This document shows positions 1 through 6,255 of a stretch of 20,551 bases of DNA, piece by piece; the first letter of the stretch is position 1, and the number at the start of each line of letters is the position of its first letter. The notes under the pieces are model-generated. The model had not been told where the DNA came from. It ran no database searches and was given only the letters and a program-made list of their open reading frames with translations. This stretch comes from SIG636 sp045535465 (GTDB taxonomy: Bacteria > Bacillota > Clostridia > Oscillospirales > CAG-382). The translations under genes were made by a program, and so were the position numbers. The DNA lies in NCBI GenBank assembly GCA_045535465.1, contig JAZSLS010000034.1:1-20551 (forward strand), written 5' to 3'.

Positions 1-46
1 CTACGGTGCAAACAAAATTTTTTGACAGTTAAAAAGTGGAAAACCT

Positions 47-931
47 ATGTTTATAGCTTCTAATTGGAGTGACTACGCATTACTGGACGCAGGCGGCGGA
101 AAACGCCTTGAGCGTTGGGGCGACTACGTTCTTGTACGTCCCGACCCACAGGTTATATGGGCAGGGGGCGAAGGCGGCGCTTGGCGCAAGGCAAACGGTG
201 TTTACAGCCGTTCGTCGGGCGGCGGCGGAAGCTGGGTAAAAAAGGATATGCCCGAGGAATGGGAAATTACCTACAACCTTTGCGGTAAAACCGACGAAGC
301 AAGCCTTATAAAGTTTTCCGTGTCTCCTATGGGCTTTAAGCATACGGGCGTATTTCCCGAGCAGGCGGCAAATTGGGATTGGTTTTCGGAGCTTATAAAA
401 AACGCAGGCAGACCCATAAAGCTACTTAATCTTTTTGCTTACACAGGCGGCGCATCTATTGCGGCAGCCAAGGCGGGCGCCTTTGTTTGCCACGTGGATG
501 CCTCCAAGGGTATGGTGGCAAGGGCAAAGCTTAACGCCTCCATAAGCGGTGTAAGACAGGACGGTATACGCTTTATAGTTGACGACTGCTTTAAGTTTGT
601 ACGCCGTGAACAGCGCAGAGGTAATAAGTACGACGCTATAATTCTTGACCCACCCTCCTACGGCAGAGGCCCCGGCGGTGAAAAGTGGTCCTTGGAAGCA
701 GATCTGGACAGCCTTGTGGCGGACCTTGTTCCTCTTCTTTCCGATAACCCCTTGTTTGTGCTTCTTAACTCCTATACGGCAGGGCTTTCGCCCTCCACCT
801 GCGGTTACATTTTAGGTCTTGCGCTAAAGCCTCGCTTTGGCGGCAGAGTGGACAGTGACGAGCTGGGGCTGCCCGTAGAGGCAAGCGGGCTTTGCTTACC
901 CTGCGGTGCATCCGCAAGGTTTACCGTATAG
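47..931 (+). CDS. Class I SAM-dependent methyltransferase, RlmI/RlmK-like (putative rRNA methyltransferase)
   Basis: Probably a cytosolic S-adenosylmethionine-dependent methyltransferase, likely acting on 23S rRNA, of 294 residues. The SAM-binding motif I reads LNLFAYTGG at residues 127-135, the acidic end of strand 2 is at VDAS (150-153), and the catalytic-loop motif DPPSYGRGP is at 201-209. This set is typical of the RlmI/RlmK (YccW/YwbD) methyltransferase domain. The N-terminal part (about 7-38, with WGDYVLVRPDPQ) is characteristic of a clostridial subfamily, and I see no PUA domain, so the substrate may differ from that of RlmI. The ATG at 47 has only a weak ribosome binding site (GTGGAA), but no later start keeps the conserved N-terminus. 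It ends 8 nt before ecfA1. The family is clear; the exact target base is not. Confidence 0.82.
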   Translation: MFIASNWSDYALLDAGGGKRLERWGDYVLVRPDPQVIWAGGEGGAWRKANGVYSRSSGGGGSWVKKDMPEEWEITYNLCGKTDEASLIKFSVSPMGFKHTGVFPEQAANWDWFSELIKNAGRPIKLLNLFAYTGGASIAAAKAGAFVCHVDASKGMVARAKLNASISGVRQDGIRFIVDDCFKFVRREQRRGNKYDAIILDPPSYGRGPGGEKWSLEADLDSLVADLVPLLSDNPLFVLLNSYTAGLSPSTCGYILGLALKPRFGGRVDSDELGLPVEASGLCLPCGASARFTV

Positions 932-939
932 AGGTGGCT

Positions 940-1779
940 ATGTCTTATATAGAGGTAAAGGACCTATGCTTTTCCTATGACGAGGAAGGTATGGTCAGAA
1001 TTTTTGACGGCCTTGATATTTCCTTTGAAAAGGGAACGTACAACGCCGTTTTAGGTCGTAACGGCAGCGGGAAAAGCACGCTTGCCAAGCTGATATGCGG
1101 CATATTACAGCCCCAAAGGGGCAGTATAACCGTTGGAGGCTTTTCCACTGCAAACGAGGAGGAGCTTTATAGGCTTAGAAGAAGCTGCGGTATGATTTTC
1201 CAAAACCCCCACAAGCAGATAGTTGCCAGTGTTGTGGAGGAGGACGTGGCTTTTGCACCCGAAAACTTGGGCATAGAGCCTGTCGAGATACGCCGCAGAG
1301 TGGATAAGGCTTTGGCGGAGGTGGGGATGAGCGAGTATGCCACCCACGCAACCCATAAGCTTTCAGGCGGTCAAAAGCAGCGTGTTGCCATAGCGGGCGT
1401 GCTTGCTATGATGCCCGACTGCATTATTTTTGACGAGGCAACTGCTATGCTTGACCCCATTGGCAGGCGTGACATAATGGGGGCTATGCGCCGTCTTAAT
1501 AAGGAACACGGCATAACCGTTATAAATATAACCCATTATATGAACGAGGCGGCAGAGGCTGACCGAGTAGTGGTTTTGGACAAGGGTAAGGTGCTTATGG
1601 ACGGTACGCCTACGGAGGTTTTCTCTCACGGGGAGGAGCTTAGACGGGCAAACCTTGCCACACCGCAGATAACCGAGCTTTGCGATATGCTTACGGAGGC
1701 GGGCATAGAGCTTCCGAGGGGCATACTGCATACTATGGAGGCGGCAGACGCCATAGAAAACTACGTAAAGGGACTTTAA
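940..1779 (+). CDS. ecfA1: Energy-coupling factor transporter ATPase EcfA1
   Basis: One of the two ABC ATPases of the ECF vitamin/metal uptake module; it hydrolyses ATP on the cytoplasmic face of the membrane. From the ATG at 940 it has 279 residues, with Walker A GRNGSGKST (39-47), Q-loop Q88, signature LSGGQ (141-145), Walker B CIIFDE (161-166) followed by ATAMLDP, and the switch histidine H199. DEATAMLDP is the EcfA1 type, against DEPAAGLDP in its neighbour. A longer frame opens at 892, inside the methyltransferase gene. I prefer 940 because a ribosome binding site (AGAGGTGG, 930-937) sits before it and the domain starts at MSYIEVKDL. It forms an operon with ecfA2, ecfT and truA. Confidence 0.95.
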   Translation: MSYIEVKDLCFSYDEEGMVRIFDGLDISFEKGTYNAVLGRNGSGKSTLAKLICGILQPQRGSITVGGFSTANEEELYRLRRSCGMIFQNPHKQIVASVVEEDVAFAPENLGIEPVEIRRRVDKALAEVGMSEYATHATHKLSGGQKQRVAIAGVLAMMPDCIIFDEATAMLDPIGRRDIMGAMRRLNKEHGITVINITHYMNEAAEADRVVVLDKGKVLMDGTPTEVFSHGEELRRANLATPQITELCDMLTEAGIELPRGILHTMEAADAIENYVKGL

Positions 1780-1783
1780 AGAA

Positions 1784-2662
1784 ATGTCTGGTATAGAGGT
1801 AAAAAACGTAAGCGTTGTTTACGGCGCAGGTACTCCTTTTGAAAAACGTGCGCTGGACAACGTTAGCATAGATTTTGGTTCTGACCGTGTTGTGGGCATT
1901 ATAGGTCATACGGGCAGCGGAAAAAGCACCCTTGCTATGTTGCTAAACGGTCTTAACAAGCCCACGGAGGGCAAGGTGTACCTTGGCGGCGAGGATATAT
2001 GGGCAAAGCCCAAGGAAATAAGCAAGGTGCGTTTTCGTGTGGGGCTTGTGTTTCAGTATCCGGAATATCAGCTTTTTGAGGAAAGCGTGTATAAGGATAT
2101 AGCCTTTGGCCCCAAGAATATGGGGATGACGGGCGAAGCCCTTGACAGGGCGGTAAGAGAGGCGGCAAAATCCTGCGGCATAGAGGACACTATGCTTGAA
2201 AAATCACCCTTTGAGCTTTCGGGCGGTCAAAAAAGGCGTGTTGCCATAGCGGGCGTAGCGGCAATGGAGCCGGAGGTTTTGGTGCTGGACGAGCCTGCGG
2301 CAGGGCTTGACCCTGCAGGCCGAGAGGAAATAATAGGCGGTCTTTTGGAGTACCGCAAGGAAAGAAAAAGCACTATGATAATAATCTCCCACAGTATGGA
2401 GGACATAGCAAGATACGCCGATTATATAGTGGTGCTTGACCACGGCAGGGTGCATATGCAAGGCACGCCGGCAGAGGTTTTTCACGATGCGGAGCGTCTT
2501 TTTGATGCCTCCCTTGACCTTCCTCAGGTCACAAAGCTGTTTGTGGAGCTTAGAAAACGTTCCCTTGTCAGCGAAACGGACGTATACACCTGTAAGGAGG
2601 GTGTACGCCGTATAAAGGCTTTGATAGAAAAAAGGCTTAAAACAGGAGAAGCAAATGCTTAA
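1784..2662 (+). CDS. ecfA2: Energy-coupling factor transporter ATPase EcfA2
   Basis: Second ATPase of the ECF module, expected to pair with EcfA1 as an asymmetric heterodimer driving substrate-binding S components through EcfT. The 292-residue protein has Walker A GHTGSGKST (41-49), Q-loop Q91 in the VFQYPEYQLF context typical of EcfA2, signature LSGGQ (145-149), Walker B VLVLDE (165-170) with PAAGLDP, and H-loop H203. A ribosome binding site AAAGGGA (1767-1773) lies 10 nt before the ATG. The gene starts 4 nt after ecfA1 and overlaps ecfT by 8 nt, which suggests translational coupling. No S-component gene is in the window, as expected for a shared (group II) ECF module serving several unlinked S proteins. 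Confidence 0.95.
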   Translation: MSGIEVKNVSVVYGAGTPFEKRALDNVSIDFGSDRVVGIIGHTGSGKSTLAMLLNGLNKPTEGKVYLGGEDIWAKPKEISKVRFRVGLVFQYPEYQLFEESVYKDIAFGPKNMGMTGEALDRAVREAAKSCGIEDTMLEKSPFELSGGQKRRVAIAGVAAMEPEVLVLDEPAAGLDPAGREEIIGGLLEYRKERKSTMIIISHSMEDIARYADYIVVLDHGRVHMQGTPAEVFHDAERLFDASLDLPQVTKLFVELRKRSLVSETDVYTCKEGVRRIKALIEKRLKTGEANA

Positions 2663-3470
2663 AGATGTAACCCTAGGGCAGTTTTTTCCGGGAAAATCGC
2701 TACTGCACAAAACGGACGCAAGGTTTAAGATACTTATACTTATAGCCTTTCTTGTGGCAACGATAGCCGCAAAAAGTGCGTTTTCGTTTTTGGCTGTTAC
2801 GGTAATTACCTCGGCTTTGGTACTGCTGTCACGCATACCCGTAAAAATAGTGCTTAAAAATCTTAAGCCTCTTATATTCATTCTTTTGTTTACGGGCATA
2901 CTTAATATATTCTTCTATAAAGGTGATACTACTCTTTTTGAGTGGAGGTTTATAAATATAACCAAGGAGGGGCTTATATATGCAGGCTTTATGATGTTAA
3001 GGCTTGTTTGCTTGGTTTGCGGCAGCTTTGTGGTGCTTACCTACACCACCTCGCCCCTTGATATGACCGACGCTATCGAAAAGCTGCTTACTCCGCTAAA
3101 GCTTTTGCACGTACCCGTGCACGATTTTGCAATGATGATGACTATTGCCCTTCGTTTTATTCCCACGCTGGTGGAGGAAACCGATAAGATAATGTGCGCC
3201 CAAAAGGCAAGAGGCGCAGATATGGAATCGGGCGGACTTTTAAAAAGAGCAAAGGCGCTTATTCCCATACTCATACCTCTTTTCGTTTCCGCTTTTCGCC
3301 GTGCCGACGAGCTGGCAGAGGCTATGGAGTGCCGTTGCTATCACGGCGGTGAGGGCCGTACCCGTATGAAACAGATGAAATGCCGTTTCAGCGACTTTTT
3401 GTTTCTGTTTGTAATGGTGGGCTTTGCGGTAGGCGTGTTCTTCATAAACGCCTTTGGGGTAGGAATATAA
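2655..3470 (+). CDS. ecfT: Energy-coupling factor transporter transmembrane protein EcfT
   Basis: Integral membrane scaffold of the ECF transporter; it transmits ATPase movement to the S component. The protein has 271 residues. Hydrophobic segments lie near 24-40, 42-58, 72-88, 107-130 and 247-266. The two coupling-helix motifs that contact the ATPases are visible: AQKARGAD (182-189), and AMECRCY (223-229), where the second Ala-Arg-Gly is Cys-Arg-Cys but keeps the key arginine. The start ATG follows AGGAG (2644-2648) by 6 nt and lies inside the end of ecfA2. The stop overlaps the truA start by one base (TAATG). Identification is firm from motifs and context together. Confidence 0.94.
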   Translation: MLKDVTLGQFFPGKSLLHKTDARFKILILIAFLVATIAAKSAFSFLAVTVITSALVLLSRIPVKIVLKNLKPLIFILLFTGILNIFFYKGDTTLFEWRFINITKEGLIYAGFMMLRLVCLVCGSFVVLTYTTSPLDMTDAIEKLLTPLKLLHVPVHDFAMMMTIALRFIPTLVEETDKIMCAQKARGADMESGGLLKRAKALIPILIPLFVSAFRRADELAEAMECRCYHGGEGRTRMKQMKCRFSDFLFLFVMVGFAVGVFFINAFGVGI

Positions 3471-4243
3471 TGGCTGTGTATGCGCTTACCCTTGGATATA
3501 AGGGAACTAATTACAGCGGTTGGCAGGTGCAAAAAAATGCGCCCTCTGTCCAAAGTGCGGTTCAGGATGCTATCGAAAAGGTTTTTGGTAAACGCCTTGG
3601 GGTTACGGGCTGCAGCAGGACGGACAGCGGTGTTCACGCCCTTGGCTACGTTTGCCACGTAGAAAGCGAAAAGGAAATACCGCCCGAAAAGCTAGCCGTT
3701 GCTCTTAATATGCATCTCCCTCTTGATATAAGCGTTTTGTCTGCAAGGGTGGAGAGTGATGATTTTCACGCAAGGTACAGTGCCTTGGGCAAGGAATACG
3801 TTTACGTTATTCGCAACACCCGTATTCGTGACCCTTTTACGGAGGGTATGACCTATCAGTATCCATTTTATATAGATGCGGATAAGGCGGCGCTGCTTGG
3901 TAAGGCTTTTGTGGGCAAGCACGATTTTGGCTCGTTTATGTCTGCGGGCAGCAAGATAACGGACACGGTACGTACCGTTTACTACTTTGACGTGGAGCGT
4001 GTAGGGGACGAGATAAGAATAACCACAGGCGCAGACGGATTTTTGTATAATATGGTACGTATAATGGTAGGCACCTTGCTTAAGGCTTGCAAGGGCAGCT
4101 TAGACATAAACAAGGCTGTAAACGAGCCTAACAGAGAAAACGCAGGCCCTACGGCGCCTGCCTGCGGCTTGTTTTTAAAGCAGGTGTTTTACAGCAGAGA
4201 GGAGCTTGAAGCACGTATAAGGGGCTTTGAAGCAAAGGAATAA
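3470..4243 (+). CDS. truA: tRNA pseudouridine(38-40) synthase TruA
   Basis: Isomerises uridines 38-40 of the tRNA anticodon stem to pseudouridine in the cytosol. From the ATG at 3470 it has 257 residues, a normal TruA length. The catalytic aspartate is D52 in the motif GCSRTDSGVHALG, a variant of the usual GAGRTDAGVHA. The later segments KEYVYVIRN, GKHDFGSFMSAGS and FLYNMVRIMVGTLL are standard for the family. An earlier in-frame start at 3380 lies inside ecfT and would add 30 unrelated residues. The ATG at 3470 shares its A with the ecfT stop, so reinitiation after ecfT is likely. The ecfA1-ecfA2-ecfT-truA order is conserved widely in Firmicutes. Confidence 0.96.
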   Translation: MAVYALTLGYKGTNYSGWQVQKNAPSVQSAVQDAIEKVFGKRLGVTGCSRTDSGVHALGYVCHVESEKEIPPEKLAVALNMHLPLDISVLSARVESDDFHARYSALGKEYVYVIRNTRIRDPFTEGMTYQYPFYIDADKAALLGKAFVGKHDFGSFMSAGSKITDTVRTVYYFDVERVGDEIRITTGADGFLYNMVRIMVGTLLKACKGSLDINKAVNEPNRENAGPTAPACGLFLKQVFYSREELEARIRGFEAKE

Positions 4244-4261
4244 AGAAAGGAGGCGGTGTGT

Positions 4262-5512
4262 ATGGGAGCTTTTTCCGTATTTAACGGAAAAAAGCAAAAG
4301 GTAGTAGACGGCAAAAGCTATTACAAGCGCATAAGTGTGTTTTTTGCGCTTATTAAGTATCTTTGCTTGGTTTTGGCTCTTGCCACCGTCCTTTACGGCT
4401 TTTCGTTTCGTACCGATGAGATAAATGCGGATAACTTTAGGTATTTGCTTAGCTTTCTTGGTGACGGCGAAACGGAAAACGAGAATTACAATACCATTTA
4501 CTACGATAACAACGAAACAAACCGTTTTGCATTGGTAAGAGGCGACCTTGCCGTGGTAAGCAACAGCGGCGTTGCGGTTTACAGCCTTTTGGGTGCAAGA
4601 CGTTCGGTAGATACCACCTTTAAGATGGACGCCCCCGAGGTTATCTCCAGTGCAAAATATATGTATATCTACGACCTTGGCGGTACCAAATTGGTTGCAA
4701 AAAGCACCCTTGAAACGGTGCAGACCTTGAATTATGAGTATCCTCTGCGTGGGGCTACCGCCACCGATAACGGCTACTTTGCCGTAATAAGCGAAAAGAA
4801 AACCAGCCGAAGCTCTGTTTTTGTATACGACGAGAGCTTTCGTGAGGTGTATAACTGCTCCTACGGCAGTCTTTATACCCTCTCCATAGATTTAAATGCC
4901 GACGCAACCCGTCTTGTTACCGCATCGGTGGAGGCTGTCGGCGGCGAGTTTGTTACTGCCCTTTACCTGTACGACCTTTCCAAGGAAGAGCCTTTGGTAA
5001 AGCACAGCATAACCGGTGAATATCCCTATCGTGTAGCCTTTGGCGACAATGGCGAGATAGCGCTTCTTACCGACAGTCGTTGCCATATGTATGATAAGGC
5101 AGGCAACGAGAGCGCCGTTTTGGATTTCGGCACAGAGGGTATAAGCGGCTGTTATATGGGCGGCAGCTATTTTCTAAGGCAATATTCGCTGTCGGCGCTT
5201 ACCGCAGGGGTAAGGCTTGAAGCCTACAGCCTTAAGGACGGTAAGCTTAAGTGGAGCGGTGACTTTGAGTCGGGTCTTCGTGTAGCGGAGACCGAGGGTG
5301 AATACCTTTTCACGGCAGACGATAAGACCTTAACGGTTACCCACATACCAAGCGGCGAAAGCCGTACCCACACCACGGAGGAAACAATTATGGATTTGTT
5401 GCCCGTGGAGGATGGAAAAAGCCTTGTTTTAACCGAAGGCGCAGGTAACGTTTTGGATTACAAGGAGCTTTTAAAAATGAAAGGAGAAACATCGGATGGG
5501 AGCAATAATTGA
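4262..5512 (+). CDS. DUF5711 family membrane-anchored protein
   Basis: A protein of unknown function, 416 residues from the ATG at 4262. It has a positively charged cytoplasmic N-terminus, one transmembrane helix at about 27-49, and a large presumably extracytoplasmic domain. That domain is rich in short beta-strand repeats (YSLLGARR, YIYDLGG, VFVYDESF, LYLYDLSK, HMYDKAG, EAYSLKDG) resembling a WD40/PQQ-like beta-propeller. This agrees with my recollection of the DUF5711 family in Clostridia. An upstream GTG at 4256 is in frame, but AAAGGAGG (4246-4253) is spaced correctly only for the ATG at 4262 (8 nt). The 3' end overlaps cvpA by 17 nt, so the two are probably translated together. No catalytic motif is visible. 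Confidence 0.75.
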   Translation: MGAFSVFNGKKQKVVDGKSYYKRISVFFALIKYLCLVLALATVLYGFSFRTDEINADNFRYLLSFLGDGETENENYNTIYYDNNETNRFALVRGDLAVVSNSGVAVYSLLGARRSVDTTFKMDAPEVISSAKYMYIYDLGGTKLVAKSTLETVQTLNYEYPLRGATATDNGYFAVISEKKTSRSSVFVYDESFREVYNCSYGSLYTLSIDLNADATRLVTASVEAVGGEFVTALYLYDLSKEEPLVKHSITGEYPYRVAFGDNGEIALLTDSRCHMYDKAGNESAVLDFGTEGISGCYMGGSYFLRQYSLSALTAGVRLEAYSLKDGKLKWSGDFESGLRVAETEGEYLFTADDKTLTVTHIPSGESRTHTTEETIMDLLPVEDGKSLVLTEGAGNVLDYKELLKMKGETSDGSNN

Positions 5513-6212
5513 TATCATTATAGTTGCGATAGTGGCATTTACTATGATAATGGCAATAAAACGAGGCTTTGTAAAAACCGTAGTAGGAGGTCTGGGCTTC
5601 TTTTTGGCTGTAATTATAGCTATTGCCTTTTGTTCTCCTTTGTCAAATGCTCTTGAAAAAGGCGGCTTTGGTACCAGCGTAAGCAACGCTGTTGACAGGG
5701 TAATAGAGAAGAACATTACCGTGGACAACTATGAAGACGCCTTTGAGGAAGAAGAGGAAAAGGGCAGCCTTTACAAAATTTGCAAGACCTTTGGCGCAGA
5801 GGACAGATACGAAGCTATGGAAGAAAACTACGAGGAATGGCGTAGAGAAGGCATACTCAGCGCACAAAGCTATATTAAGGAGTCTATAAGAGAGCCTGCG
5901 GTTAATCTTTGCTGCGGTGTTCTTGCCTTTATACTGCTGTTTATGGTTTCGTGGGTGCTTATAAAGGTTCTTGAGATAGTGCTTACCAAGTTTGTTGACC
6001 TGCCTGCTCTAAAAAAGGCTGATAAGATACTTGGTGCGGCAGTAGGCGTGATTGTTGCAACAGTACGTGTTTTTATTGCCTGCCTTATTATAAAATGGGC
6101 GCTTCCCGTTGCAGGCAGCTTTGGCTGGGAATGGGCACTGAACACCGACCTTTCGGACTCTTTGCTGTATTCCGCTATAGAAAGCATTAACTTTTTATCT
6201 AACCTTATATAA
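5496..6212 (+). CDS. CvpA family membrane protein
   Basis: A small integral membrane protein of 238 residues. Hydrophobic helices lie at about 4-20, 28-46, 138-160 and 180-202. The N-terminal pattern (D6, then AIKRGFVKTVVGGLGFF at 20-36) is the signature of the CvpA family, named for colicin V production in E. coli, whose biochemical role is still uncertain. Between the helix pairs is a soluble, strongly acidic insert with a run of glutamates (84-88), longer than the loop of minimal CvpA proteins. The ribosome binding site AAAGGAGA (5480-5487) lies within the 3' end of the DUF5711 gene, and the ATG at 5496 is inside that gene. The pairing suggests a shared envelope function; that is inference. 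Confidence 0.8.
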   Translation: MGAIIDIIIVAIVAFTMIMAIKRGFVKTVVGGLGFFLAVIIAIAFCSPLSNALEKGGFGTSVSNAVDRVIEKNITVDNYEDAFEEEEEKGSLYKICKTFGAEDRYEAMEENYEEWRREGILSAQSYIKESIREPAVNLCCGVLAFILLFMVSWVLIKVLEIVLTKFVDLPALKKADKILGAAVGVIVATVRVFIACLIIKWALPVAGSFGWEWALNTDLSDSLLYSAIESINFLSNLI

Positions 6213-6221
6213 ATAATTAAC

Positions 6222-6242
6222 GGAGGAAACCGCCGCAAGGCG
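6222..6242 (+). promoter_or_regulatory. Distant Shine-Dalgarno plus GNRA-loop hairpin ahead of the clp gene
   Basis: A strong GGAGG (6222-6226) lies 29 nt before the ATG at 6256, too far for normal use. Between them, CGCC (6231-6234), GCAA (6235-6238) and GGCG (6239-6242) form a 4-bp GC hairpin with a GNRA tetraloop. Folding would shorten the effective distance by 12 nt. No other ribosome binding site is visible near the start. Regulatory meaning is inferred, not shown. Confidence 0.4.
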
Positions 6243-6255
6243 TTGATTAAAACTA

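Noticed and set aside
22..51. TTGACA (22-27) with TATGTT (46-51) as a promoter for the methyltransferase
   Set aside because: Transcription would begin after the ATG at 47, and no later start keeps the conserved N-terminus.
6213..6255. CtsR-type heat-shock operator before the clp gene
   Set aside because: No GGTCAAA direct repeats are present in the gap.
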